64,000 bases of DNA from an uncultured Balneola sp. GTDB taxonomy: Bacteria; Bacteroidota; Rhodothermia; Balneolales; Balneolaceae. Location of the stretch: assembly GCA_902529115.1 (NCBI GenBank), contig CABZVB010000003.1, positions 1 to 64,000 on the forward strand, in the 5' to 3' direction. The position numbers and the translations under genes are program-made. Of this stretch, positions 28,037 to 36,782 are shown piece after piece (position 1 is the first letter of the stretch; the number at the start of each line of letters is the position of its first letter). The notes beneath the pieces were generated by a model. That model had not been told where the DNA came from. It was given only the letters and a program-made list of their open reading frames with translations, and made no database searches.

Positions 28037-29050
28037 TTGAATATTCTTGGCATCGAATCTTCTTGTGACGACACTGCCGCTTCAGTTTTAAATGAAACTG
28101 GAGTGTTATCTAATATCATTGCCTCTCAATCTATTCATATTCAATTCGGCGGAATAGTTCCTGAACTCGCTTCTAGAGCCCATCACCGTACTATTAGTCA
28201 AACAGTCAAACAAGCATTATCAGAAGCTAAACTCAGTATACAAGACATTGACTTAATTGCCGCTACACAAGGCCCTGGCCTCATGGGTTCATTGTTAGTT
28301 GGCTTAAGTTTTGCCAAAGGATTATCTCTAGCTCACCAAATTCCTTTGATGGGTATAAATCATATGGATGCACATATTTTTGCCAACACCATTGAGCATA
28401 ACCTTGAATTTCCATTGATAGCCTTAACTGTGTCTGGAGGTCACACCCAGTTGAGCAAGCTTAGTGACCCATATATCCCAGAAATTATTAGTCAAACAAG
28501 AGACGATGCCGCTGGCGAAGCCTTTGATAAAATTGGTAAACTCTTAGGTCTAAACTATCCCGCAGGTCCTAAAATAGATGTATTATCTCGGGAAGGAAAT
28601 CCCTATTTCCATGAATTTCCAAAGGGTCTTATGCGAGAAGGACTAGAATTTAGTTTTTCTGGTCTTAAAACCAGTGTTTTATACTATCTCCAAAGTAAAA
28701 ATGACGCATTTATAACACAAAACCTTAACAATATTTGCGCAAGCGTAAGCCATGCTATTACCGAGGTGCTGATTACAAAACTAGAGCGTTCTATGCAGAC
28801 ACATTCCATCCCTCGAGCAGTGTTGGCCGGTGGGGTCTCAGCAAATTCAATGCTGAGAGAAAAAGTAGCTGCAATGGCGGAAAAAAATAACTTTACCATA
28901 TATAAACCCTCTTTATCCTACTGCACTGATAATGCCGCAATGATAGCTGCTACAGCAAGGGTGATGCTGCAGAAAGAGCCTAGTGTTAGTCGTCAGCAAC
29001 AATTAGAGGAAGGTTTTGGAATTCATCCATATTCTGTTCAACCTATTTAA
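28037..29050 (+). CDS. tsaD: tRNA N6-adenosine threonylcarbamoyltransferase TsaD
   Basis: Catalytic subunit for the t6A37 modification of ANN-decoding tRNAs, working with TsaB, TsaC and TsaE (none in this window). ASKHA-fold motifs: ILGIESSCDDTAASVL at the start, ELASRAHHRTI with the metal-binding His pair near 50, GINHMDAHIFAN near 113 and LTVSGGHTQL near 135. It ends at the AVLAGGVSANSMLREKV and YCTDNAAMIA segments. Length (337 aa) is normal. The start is TTG at 28037, seven bases after the dnaK stop. Confidence 0.97.
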   Translation: MNILGIESSCDDTAASVLNETGVLSNIIASQSIHIQFGGIVPELASRAHHRTISQTVKQALSEAKLSIQDIDLIAATQGPGLMGSLLVGLSFAKGLSLAHQIPLMGINHMDAHIFANTIEHNLEFPLIALTVSGGHTQLSKLSDPYIPEIISQTRDDAAGEAFDKIGKLLGLNYPAGPKIDVLSREGNPYFHEFPKGLMREGLEFSFSGLKTSVLYYLQSKNDAFITQNLNNICASVSHAITEVLITKLERSMQTHSIPRAVLAGGVSANSMLREKVAAMAEKNNFTIYKPSLSYCTDNAAMIAATARVMLQKEPSVSRQQQLEEGFGIHPYSVQPI

Positions 29051-29157
29051 GGCTTCGTGAAATTATCATTTAGTTGCTCTAGTAATTGTCCCGTTTGTAC
29101 CAATGAGAAATGTTTTGCATTTATGCAGCTTAGCTAGTAATTCAGTACTTTTCCTCG

Positions 29158-30084
29158 ATGAACGAAACAATAGATGCTCTTCAACTGAACATTGGTGGTG
29201 GCGGACTTATGGTTATGAATATATCTTTGGCCGTAATCATGTTTGGGGTAGCTTTAGAACTAAAAATCTCCCATTTTAAAGCCATAGCAAAACAGCCTAA
29301 TGGAGTTATTACGGGTTTTATTTCGCAATTTTTATTTCTACCAGCTATTACCTTAGTCCTTATTTGGCTGTTGGAACCTTATCCTAGTTTTGCTTTGGGA
29401 ATGATGATAGTTGCGGCTTGTCCAGGAGGAAATATTTCAAATTTTTTCTCTCAGTTAGCAGGAGGTAATACAGCTCTTTCTATCAGCCTTACAGCCATTT
29501 CCACCTTGCTAGCTGTCCTCGCCACACCTTTAAATTTTACATTTTGGGCTAGTTTATATCCTCCAACAGCTGATATACTTCGAGAAATTCAGGTCGACAT
29601 AGTTCAAGTATTTCAAATTGTTGGGTTAATTTTAGGTATCCCACTAATATTGGGAATGCTTGCGAGTCATTATGCAGAAAACTATGCGCTGCAGTGGACC
29701 AGTTGGATTAAACGATTTGGAATAGTTTTTTTTGGGAGTTTTGTAGTAGTCGCTTTTAGTATGAATTTTGAACATTTCTTGGGTTATGTTCATTTAGTTA
29801 TTGGCTTAGTTTTTTTGCATAATCTCCTAGCATTACTTGGAGGTTATAGCTTAGGGAAACTATCGAATCTACCTGCACCCGATTGTAAATCTATAGCTAT
29901 AGAAACAGGTATACAGAATTCCGGACTTGGACTTTTACTTATCTTTAGTTTTTTTGGTTCATTAGGTGGTATGGCATTAATTGCGGCTTGGTGGGGAATT
30001 TGGCATATAATAGTAGGTTTCATAATGAGCTGGTATTGGTCCACAGGTAAAACTAGTATAAAAAAATTATTTTCAAATGCGTAA
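29158..30084 (+). CDS. Bile acid:sodium symporter-family (SBF) transporter
   Basis: 308 residues with about nine or ten predicted membrane helices (GLMVMNISLAVIMFGVALEL; VITGFISQFLFLPAITLVLI; LSISLTAISTLLAVLATPL). The conserved CPGGNISNFFSQLAGGNTALS and ETGIQNSGLGLLLIF segments are typical of SBF/ASBT-fold sodium-coupled carriers. The substrate cannot be named; bacterial members carry organic anions. The gene overlaps the next one by eight bases. This region, together with the next two genes, is visibly more AT-rich than its neighbours. Confidence 0.9.
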   Translation: MNETIDALQLNIGGGGLMVMNISLAVIMFGVALELKISHFKAIAKQPNGVITGFISQFLFLPAITLVLIWLLEPYPSFALGMMIVAACPGGNISNFFSQLAGGNTALSISLTAISTLLAVLATPLNFTFWASLYPPTADILREIQVDIVQVFQIVGLILGIPLILGMLASHYAENYALQWTSWIKRFGIVFFGSFVVVAFSMNFEHFLGYVHLVIGLVFLHNLLALLGGYSLGKLSNLPAPDCKSIAIETGIQNSGLGLLLIFSFFGSLGGMALIAAWWGIWHIIVGFIMSWYWSTGKTSIKKLFSNA

Positions 30085-31351
30085 AAACTATCTATGGTAT
30101 AATTTTTGGCGATATATTGTTGTTAAAACTGGACTCTTACTTTTTTACAAAAATATAAAAATTATTGGCAAAGAGAATCTGCCAAAAGGAAAACCGATTC
30201 TAATAACACCCAACCATCAAAATGCACTGATAGATGCATTATTAATCGAAAGTTATGTACCAGGCACCCTATTTGCTCTTACAAGATCTGATGCATTTTC
30301 AACAAAATTCATAAGCTGGTTTCTTCGCAGTTTAAACATGTTACCAGTGTATAGAGTAAGAGATGGACTTAGTTCTGTTACCAAGAATAATGCTATTTTT
30401 GAACTTTGTATTAAATATTTAAAAGATAAACATTCAGTGTTGATTTTTCCTGAAGCGAGTCATGACTTGAGAAGAAGAATTCGACCCCTTAATAAAGGGT
30501 TTACGAGAATCGCTTTTGATGCCGAGTTAAAATATAATTGGGAGTTAGATCTTCAAATCTTACCAATGGGTATAAATTACACTGAACATCGAAGATCGAG
30601 AAATGATGTTCGAATTGTATATGGTAAGCCTATCCCAGTAAAAAAATATAAAGGAATCTATGAAACAGACAAAAGAAAAGCTGCTAATCAGTTAAGAAGT
30701 GACGTTTCTGATCAAATGAAAAAAACTGTGATGCATATTTCTAATATGGACCAATATCCAGCAATGCAAGTCATACTTACAGATTTAGAGAATGACGAAA
30801 AAAAATACTTAGATCCAACAAAAATCAATGAAAAAGTTAAAGAATTAAGTAATCAATTAACCCCTGAATTAATTGAATTGGGAAAAAAAGTAGTTCAGAT
30901 AAGTAATACTCATGATATCTCAATTAAAACCATACATGGCAGAAAAAGACCCTATGTATTTTGGTTATCATTATTCCCATTTTATTTATTTAGTTGGATA
31001 AACAACATTATTCCATATCAACCCATCAAAAAAATTCTTCAAAATAAAATTAAAGATCCCACTTTTGATGCTACTGCTAAATACATGCTTGGGCTACTAA
31101 TCTTTCCAATTTGGTGGCTAATGATTTCACTTACACTTTGGGTCTCTAGTATATCGGCCATATATATATTGGCTTATGCAATATTAAGTATTTTTACATC
31201 AGTTTATTTCAAAAATGCCAATAGTCTTTTTGTAGAATCATCTACCAATAATAAACTAAACATACTTAGATTAGAGCATCCAGAGGCTTATCAAACCTTT
31301 ATTAATGGAATAGAATCTTTGAACGAATTTCGTCAAAAGGTACTTTTGTAA
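30077..31351 (+). CDS. PlsC-domain acyltransferase (glycerol-phosphate acyltransferase-like)
   Basis: 424 residues. The N-terminal ~230 form a PlsC acyltransferase: block I NHQNALIDALL (here H-x5-D, a spacing also found in Gpt2-like members), block III FPEASHDLRRRIRPLNKGF and a positively charged groove around NYTEHRRSRNDV. The C-terminal ~150 residues contain two or three membrane helices (FWLSLFPFYLFSWINNII; LLIFPIWWLMISLTLWV; AIYILAYAILSIFTSV). The likely role is acyl transfer to a glycerol phosphate or lysolipid in the inner membrane. It overlaps the SBF gene by eight bases, so the two are probably co-transcribed. One sampled 60-base line here has ~33% G+C. Confidence 0.88.
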   Translation: MRKNYLWYNFWRYIVVKTGLLLFYKNIKIIGKENLPKGKPILITPNHQNALIDALLIESYVPGTLFALTRSDAFSTKFISWFLRSLNMLPVYRVRDGLSSVTKNNAIFELCIKYLKDKHSVLIFPEASHDLRRRIRPLNKGFTRIAFDAELKYNWELDLQILPMGINYTEHRRSRNDVRIVYGKPIPVKKYKGIYETDKRKAANQLRSDVSDQMKKTVMHISNMDQYPAMQVILTDLENDEKKYLDPTKINEKVKELSNQLTPELIELGKKVVQISNTHDISIKTIHGRKRPYVFWLSLFPFYLFSWINNIIPYQPIKKILQNKIKDPTFDATAKYMLGLLIFPIWWLMISLTLWVSSISAIYILAYAILSIFTSVYFKNANSLFVESSTNNKLNILRLEHPEAYQTFINGIESLNEFRQKVLL

Positions 31352-31374
31352 TTAAAAATAACATCATCAAAACA

Positions 31375-31905
31375 ATGAAATATATATTAATAACATTTGC
31401 TCTAGTTATAATTACAACTAATTGTACAAATGTAGATAAAGTTCAAGATGAAGGAAATACTCCTTCATTTTATAAAGCAATTGCTGTCATAAATCCCATA
31501 AATGACAGTAACGTTTCAGGAATTGCTTATTTTCAACAAACTGAAAATGGGGTACATGTTAAAGCAGAAGTATATGGACTCACCGGAGAGAAGCATGGTT
31601 TTCACATCCATACATTCGGAGATTGTACTGCGAATGACGGAACGTCAACTGGAGGGCATTTAAATCCCTATGGGTTTGAGCATGGTTCTCCAAAATCTTT
31701 AAAACGCCATATGGGAGCGATGGGTAATTTGGAAGTAAATGAAAATGGAATTGGCCTTAGAGATTACATAGATGAAGTAATAGTTATGGATGAAATAATT
31801 GGTCGTGGGATAATAGTTCATGGTGGGGAAGACGATCTAGAATCACAGCCTTCAGGAGCATCTGGCCCACGAGTTGGTTGTGGTGTTATAGGAATCCAAA
31901 AATAA
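31375..31905 (+). CDS. Cu/Zn superoxide dismutase, lipoprotein-like, with a missing zinc-ligand Asp
   Basis: Periplasmic superoxide dismutase of 176 residues with a hydrophobic export signal (MKYILITFALVIITTNC); Cys17 could carry lipid, though Asn at -1 is unusual. Copper ligands His77 and His79 (HGFHIHTFGDC), bridging His95 (GGHLNP) and the fourth His in IIVHGGEDD are present, as are Cys84 and the C-terminal Cys for the disulfide and the active-site Arg in GPRVGCG. Zinc ligands His103 and His112 are present, but the family Asp (RHxGDLGN) is Ala115 (RHMGAMGN). The zinc site is therefore probably weakened. It lies 23 bases after the acyltransferase. Confidence 0.93.
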   Translation: MKYILITFALVIITTNCTNVDKVQDEGNTPSFYKAIAVINPINDSNVSGIAYFQQTENGVHVKAEVYGLTGEKHGFHIHTFGDCTANDGTSTGGHLNPYGFEHGSPKSLKRHMGAMGNLEVNENGIGLRDYIDEVIVMDEIIGRGIIVHGGEDDLESQPSGASGPRVGCGVIGIQK

Positions 31906-31927
31906 AGAGTATATTTTTTTTCGTTAC

Positions 31928-31962
31928 TTCAATCTAGTTATGTTGAGTAAAAACAGATTGAA
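31928..31962. repeat. Inverted repeat between convergent genes, possible terminator
   Basis: TTCAATCT at 31928-31935 and its complement AGATTGAA at 31955-31962 surround a 19-base spacer, midway between the convergent SOD and glyS genes. It is not followed by a long U-tract, so its role as terminator is uncertain. Confidence 0.35.
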
Positions 31963-31990
31963 ACCTATACTTTATAAAAAAATATAAGGA

Positions 31991-33442
31991 TTAAATCGGC
32001 CTCCAATCCATCATTCCCTCTTTGATGGCAGATGCTATTTTATTTACTGGAATACGTTTTTGGCTCATATCATCGCGATAACGAATGGTAACCTTATCAT
32101 CTGTTTCAATAGTGTCGAAATCAACCGTAATACAGAAAGGGGTGCCAGCTTCATCTAATCTGCGATAACGCTTACCAATTGAACCCGTTTCATCATAACG
32201 CACAGAGTAATCTTCAATCAATTCTGCTTCAATTTTTCGGGCAACTTCCTGAAGACCAGGTTTTTTTACCAACGGAAACACTCCTACATGAATAGGTGCT
32301 AATTTTGGATGCATCTTGAGAACTGTACGCTTTTCACCATTAACTTTTTCTTCTCGATATGCATCACAAAGAACCATCAATGTACAACGATCAAGCCCAA
32401 TCGAGGTTTCGATTACATAAGGGACGTATCGTTTGTTACTCTTCTGGTCAAAGTAATCCAGTTTTTTACCGGAAAACTTTTGATGTTGGGTTAGATCAAA
32501 ATCAGATCTGTTGTGGATACCTTCAACTTCTTGCCAACCAATAGGAAATTTATACTGAACATCAACGGCGGCTAGCGCATAATGGGCTAATTTATCTTCA
32601 GGATGATCTGAAAATCGTAAATTTTCTTCTCGAATACCTATACTTTTATGCCAGCTAAGTCTCTTTTTTTTCCATAATCCATAAGCTTTTGAATCGGTTC
32701 CAGGTTCAACAAAGTATTGCATTTCCATTTGTTCAAATTCCCGCATTCGGAACACGAATTGACGAGCTACTACTTCGTTCCTAAAGGCCTTTCCTATCTG
32801 TGCAATACCAAAAGGTACCGAAACTCGACATGTATCGAGTATATTCTTGTAATTGACAAAGATTCCCTGTGCTGTTTCCGGGCGTAGATACACTCCATCA
32901 TCTTCTGATGAAGTTGCTCCAAAGGCAGTTTTAAACATTAAATTAAATTGCCGAACTTCAGTCCAATCAAATGCACCAGAGTCCGGAGCTTTGATCTCAT
33001 TTTCAATAATTATATCATATAAATCTTCTGTCAAGTTTTTTCGAGTTCCAGACGTGTCCAATAATTCTTGAATCTCAGCAGCTTTTTCTTTCTTTCCATC
33101 TTTTTCCAGTTTTAAAATACAATCCTCGATCAACATATCTGCACGATATCGTTTTTTAGACTGCTTGTCATCGATCATGGGATCATTAAATCCCCCTACA
33201 TGGCCAGAAGCCTCCCATACTTTTGGATGCATGAAGACAGCTGCATCTACCCCAACAATATTTTCATGGCATTGCGTCATATCTTTCCACCAAGTATTTT
33301 GGATATTTCGCTTTAGTTCAACGCCTAAAGGTCCATAATCGTAAACCGCACTTAAGCCACCATATATCTCCGAGGATTGAAAAATAAAGCCTCGCGCTTT
33401 GGCCAAGGACACGATGGTATCTAAACTATCTACATTCGACAT
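31991..33442 (-). CDS. glyS: Glycyl-tRNA synthetase (single-chain, alpha2 type)
   Basis: Charges tRNA-Gly. This 483-residue class II enzyme is the homodimeric type, not the GlyQ/GlyS tetramer. Motifs: SLAKARGFIFQSSEIYGGLS at the N-terminus (glycine-specific), motif 2 FRNEVVARQFVFRMREFEQME near 240 and motif 3 ETSIGLDRCTL near 360. The C-terminal anticodon-binding domain starts with KLAPIHVGVFPLVKK near 390 and ends with a DD--TIRYRDD segment. The start is ATG at 33442. It is alone on the minus strand; ~185 bases separate it from the divergent asd gene. Confidence 0.97.
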   Translation of the reverse strand: MSNVDSLDTIVSLAKARGFIFQSSEIYGGLSAVYDYGPLGVELKRNIQNTWWKDMTQCHENIVGVDAAVFMHPKVWEASGHVGGFNDPMIDDKQSKKRYRADMLIEDCILKLEKDGKKEKAAEIQELLDTSGTRKNLTEDLYDIIIENEIKAPDSGAFDWTEVRQFNLMFKTAFGATSSEDDGVYLRPETAQGIFVNYKNILDTCRVSVPFGIAQIGKAFRNEVVARQFVFRMREFEQMEMQYFVEPGTDSKAYGLWKKKRLSWHKSIGIREENLRFSDHPEDKLAHYALAAVDVQYKFPIGWQEVEGIHNRSDFDLTQHQKFSGKKLDYFDQKSNKRYVPYVIETSIGLDRCTLMVLCDAYREEKVNGEKRTVLKMHPKLAPIHVGVFPLVKKPGLQEVARKIEAELIEDYSVRYDETGSIGKRYRRLDEAGTPFCITVDFDTIETDDKVTIRYRDDMSQKRIPVNKIASAIKEGMMDWRPI

Positions 33443-33626
33443 CGTACTAGTTTTGTTATTAATAATTGAACCTAAGGAAAGATACCAATTCTATTCGGCT
33501 ATTTAAGAACCCTTTTTTAATTAAAAATATTATTTTACCTATTAAGTAAGTAAATATGTATTGAATAAGTTAAATAACTAAGTCCATATACTAAATACTC
33601 TTATCTTTCACTCACTCTAAAAACAT

Positions 33627-34676
33627 ATGAACGTAGGAATATTAGGCGCTACAGGCGCTGTCGGGCAAAAATTTATTCGCCTATTGACTAAGCACCCATG
33701 GTTTACCATCACTGCTTTGGGAGCTTCTCATCGCTCTGCTGGCAAACCATATGCAGAAGCGGTTAATTGGATTGAAGATGTTCCCATATCCGATAAAGTA
33801 GCTCATTTAACAGTTAAAGAGTGTACACCTGAGGCACTTGGCTCTGTTGATTTTGTATTTTCTGGGCTGGACTCGAATGTAGCAAGTGATATTGAGTCCT
33901 GCTTTGCCAAAGCCAGTATACCTGTAATTTCTAATGCAAAAAACTACCGACAAGATCCCACAGTGCCTTTACTAATTCCAGAGGTCAATCCAGACCATAT
34001 CTCACTAATTTCAAGTCAAGGCTTTAGTCAGGACGGATCCGGATGGATTGTAACGAATCCAAACTGTGTTGCAGTACCCCTCTCGCTCGCACTGAAGCCG
34101 CTACATGACCGTTTTGGTCTTAAGAATCTTTCCTTGACCACTTTGCAGGCTTTATCTGGCGCTGGTTATCCAGGTGTATCAAGTTTAGATATTCTAGCTA
34201 ATGTCATTCCATTCATATCAGCGGAGGAGCCAAAAATTGCTCCAGAAACACAAAAAATATTAGGATTATTAAACTCAACACTCATTGAACGCCCATCATT
34301 TACAGTGGATGCAACTTGTACTCGTGTTCATACACTTAATGGGCATATGGCAGCGTTAAGTTGTAGATTTTCCACTAAACCTTCTTCGGTGGAAGAAGTA
34401 ATTCAAACCCTCAAAGAGTATCCAAACCCCATTGCAAATCTGAACTTACCTACCTCGCCTGCTCAATTGTATTATCTGTACGAGCAACAGAACTATCCTC
34501 AACCAAGACTTCATGCCGATTGTGATAAAGGGATGAGTTTACATATCGGGCGAATACGAGAAGGTGATTTCTTTCACATTAACTTCGTTTGCATGGCTCA
34601 CAATACAATTCGAGGTGCGGCAGGTGGGGCTATTTTAAATGCAGAATTACTTCATAAAAAAGGCTATCTAAAATAG
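33627..34676 (+). CDS. asd: Aspartate-semialdehyde dehydrogenase, archaeal/fungal-type
   Basis: Reduces aspartyl-4-phosphate to aspartate semialdehyde in the lysine/threonine/methionine pathway. The sequence follows the archaeal/fungal branch (TIGR00978-like): NVGILGATGAVGQKFIRLL with the NADP loop, HPWFTITALGASHRSAGK, catalytic Cys in VTNPNCVAVPLSLALKPL near 150 and TLQALSGAGYPGVSSLDILA near 185. The last part has the DATCTRVHTLNGHMAALS stretch with the catalytic His region. Length (349 aa) is typical of that branch. It stands alone and ends 30 bases before the next convergent gene. Confidence 0.93.
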   Translation: MNVGILGATGAVGQKFIRLLTKHPWFTITALGASHRSAGKPYAEAVNWIEDVPISDKVAHLTVKECTPEALGSVDFVFSGLDSNVASDIESCFAKASIPVISNAKNYRQDPTVPLLIPEVNPDHISLISSQGFSQDGSGWIVTNPNCVAVPLSLALKPLHDRFGLKNLSLTTLQALSGAGYPGVSSLDILANVIPFISAEEPKIAPETQKILGLLNSTLIERPSFTVDATCTRVHTLNGHMAALSCRFSTKPSSVEEVIQTLKEYPNPIANLNLPTSPAQLYYLYEQQNYPQPRLHADCDKGMSLHIGRIREGDFFHINFVCMAHNTIRGAAGGAILNAELLHKKGYLK

Positions 34677-34706
34677 ATATAGGGCTAGATCGTCTTTTAC
34701 TTTAGT

Positions 34707-35099
34707 TTATGATGTCCGGTACTTTTGGTCAAGTTCTTTTAGCTTTAGTTCCGAAAGTGCTAAATTGAGCTGAGAAACCATATTAGCTAATGCAAGCCTA
34801 TGCGCTCGTTTAAAAGAAAAAACACGTTGGGTTAGATCGCTGCCAGGAATAGCCTCAAGTATTTTCCCACTCTGAACATGAATCCATAATCGGGTGCGGA
34901 ACCATCCTACCTTAGTTTCTATAGCATCGATATCCTCTAATGAAAAGAAATGGGTTTTAATCGGCGATTTATATGCTTTTATCACTGCGTCTTTTATTTG
35001 GAACTCTAAATATAATCCGTTCTTTTCTAGGCGTATGATGCCCTCAACCCGCATAAAACCACCGTTTACACCGTCTATATAAAATGGGATGTTTTTCAT
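34707..35099 (-). CDS. Small cytoplasmic protein, possible PH-like fold, unknown
   Basis: 130 residues with no signal or membrane segment. The pattern of beta strands (GFMRVEGIIRLEKNGLYLEF; FFSLEDIDAIETKVGWFRTR; LWIHVQSGKILEAIPGSD) followed by a C-terminal helix (KRAHRLALANMVSQLNLALS) looks like a PH-type barrel. I do not recognise a family. Starts with ATG at 35099. A separate gene by itself, between the asd gene and the epimerase. Confidence 0.7.
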   Translation of the reverse strand: MKNIPFYIDGVNGGFMRVEGIIRLEKNGLYLEFQIKDAVIKAYKSPIKTHFFSLEDIDAIETKVGWFRTRLWIHVQSGKILEAIPGSDLTQRVFSFKRAHRLALANMVSQLNLALSELKLKELDQKYRTS

Positions 35100-35202
35100 A
35101 ATTCAAATATACTCTAAATAAAAAACAAGTTTTCTTGTTAGTAATTCCTCTTTACATACTTTTTTAGAATTGATACTACTTAGGCTTAAAACAAAGATTC
35201 TT

Positions 35203-36102
35203 CTACACTAAATCGAAAAGTGCCTCTTCTAAATCTTCGTATATATACTTGAATCCAATGACCTCCAGAACTCCCGCCTTCATTCTAATACTGTCTAAAA
35301 TTGGTTGGGCGCCCTCACCAAAAATAAGTTTTAGGGCAAAGCTTGGAACAGTAAATAGGTTGAGACTATGCATTGTTTCAGCCAAAATCTGCGTAAATAC
35401 ATCCATTGTCACAGGCTCAGGAGCACACATATTTACGGGCCCCTCAATATGGTCATCTTCTAAAAAATGTATGATAGCACGGGCTAAATCCCGTAGATGA
35501 ATCCAGCTCATGAATTGAGATCCAGGTCCAATAGACCCACCTAAACCTAGTCGAAAAGGAATAAGCATACTCTTTAGTGCCCCACCATTGTGACCTAAAA
35601 CTATTCCAATACGAGGATTAACTACTCGTACTCCTAACTCCTTGGCTACCTTCGCCTCTTTTTCCCAGTCGACGCATAGCTTTGCCAAGAAATCTTCTCC
35701 AGGTGAATCTTCCTCTCTGCACCAATTTATTCCAGCATTTCCATAATAACCTGCTGCAGAGGCAGATATGAATACTTTAGGTCTATTTTTTGACGAATTC
35801 ATTGCTTTGACTAGCTTCCTCGTTGATTGTATGCGAGAATTGTAGATTTTTTTCTTTACACTATCAGTCCATCGTCCACCAATTAACGGTTCACCGGCCA
35901 AATGAATGACAGCATCAGCTTCATCCATAATTGCATGTAACGAATCATCCCAAGATACATAACGTAAGTTCTTAGCCTTATCCGCTTCATACTTATATGG
36001 ATTTCTGGTAACAATTATGAGCTCATAATTTTTTTGTAAAAGCTCTATACATATATCTGAACCTATAAATCCAGTACCACCACTCACTACTATTTTTATC
36101 AT
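35203..36102 (-). CDS. TIGR01777-family NAD(P)-dependent epimerase (YfcH-like)
   Basis: Extended short-chain dehydrogenase of 299 residues. Rossmann motif VSGGTGFIGSDICIELL at the N-terminus, AVIHLAGEPLIGGRW near 65 (hallmark of the TIGR01777 group), ISASAAGYYGNAG near 110 with the active-site Tyr, LRDLARAIIHFLEDD near 205 and the C-terminal DUF1731-like ending (FGEGAQPILDSIRMKAGVLE). The physiological substrate is unknown. ATG start at 36102, with ~210 bases to the divergent MauE/DoxX gene. Confidence 0.93.
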   Translation of the reverse strand: MIKIVVSGGTGFIGSDICIELLQKNYELIIVTRNPYKYEADKAKNLRYVSWDDSLHAIMDEADAVIHLAGEPLIGGRWTDSVKKKIYNSRIQSTRKLVKAMNSSKNRPKVFISASAAGYYGNAGINWCREEDSPGEDFLAKLCVDWEKEAKVAKELGVRVVNPRIGIVLGHNGGALKSMLIPFRLGLGGSIGPGSQFMSWIHLRDLARAIIHFLEDDHIEGPVNMCAPEPVTMDVFTQILAETMHSLNLFTVPSFALKLIFGEGAQPILDSIRMKAGVLEVIGFKYIYEDLEEALFDLV

Positions 36103-36269
36103 CCTATCCCCTTATACTTTTCGTAGTTTATTTAATGAACAAGGTAGATTATCAAGCTAATGAATTATTGCTTTAGCTTAGCTATTTTTGGTTACTAATA
36201 TTATCACCTAACTAGATTCGACTACACAACATAAACCAGATAAAATCAAACACATTATCATAAACATAC

Positions 36270-36277
36270 TATATTTG
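36270..36277 (+). promoter_or_regulatory. Possible Bacteroidota-type -7 promoter element
   Basis: TATATTTG fits the Bacteroidota -7 consensus TAnnTTTG exactly and lies ~38 bases before the GTG start of the MauE/DoxX-like gene. No clear -33 TTTG is present at the expected distance, so the call is tentative. Confidence 0.35.
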
Positions 36278-36314
36278 TTTTCACAAACTAAAAATTCTTC
36301 AATACCATTCTGCT

Positions 36315-36782
36315 GTGAATCTAACATTTTCATTACATACAGGCGTGCGAATCTTTGTGGGAGCCATATTTATACTATCCAGTATCGGCAAATTCATTGA
36401 CAGCAGTGATGCTCAATATTTAGTTGAGTTACTAAGCATGAATATTTATTGGCTCATTGAGTATAAAAGAATCATTGTTCTTAGCATAACCATCCTTGAG
36501 TTAGCCCTTGGTATTCTATTGGTATTGAACCGTTACGCTTTTTGGTCCTATCTCACATCTGCACTCTTAATTTTATCGCTATCCTCTGTTCTCTTATTTT
36601 TTAAATTCCAGGGAACTCAGGTAGCAGCTTGTGGATGTTTTGGTGCATTTGATTTACTTTCTGGCCCTAATGCTACCCTTGCAAAAAATGGAGTTTTGAT
36701 GATTTTGATCATTTATAGCATATATGGAAACACCAAACTAGCAAAAACCCAATTAGTCGATCAAAATATAAATCGAATGTAA
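36315..36782 (+). CDS. MauE/DoxX-like four-helix membrane protein
   Basis: 155 residues with four hydrophobic helices (GVRIFVGAIFILSSIGKFID; IIVLSITILELALGILLVLN; LTSALLILSLSSVLLFFKFQ; NGVLMILIIYSIYG). The loop CGCFGAFD carries the CxCFG motif found in the MauE-like branch of the DoxX superfamily. MauE helps make disulfides in methylamine dehydrogenase, so a thiol/disulfide link is a reasonable guess. The start is GTG at 36315. Its 3' end overlaps cdsA tail to tail by 22 bases. Confidence 0.82.
   Translation: MNLTFSLHTGVRIFVGAIFILSSIGKFIDSSDAQYLVELLSMNIYWLIEYKRIIVLSITILELALGILLVLNRYAFWSYLTSALLILSLSSVLLFFKFQGTQVAACGCFGAFDLLSGPNATLAKNGVLMILIIYSIYGNTKLAKTQLVDQNINRM

Noticed and set aside
30200-30240. 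Acyltransferase as inactive because block I is H-x5-D rather than H-x4-D
   Set aside because: From memory H-x5-D occurs in active Gpt2/Gat-like members, and the FPE block is intact.
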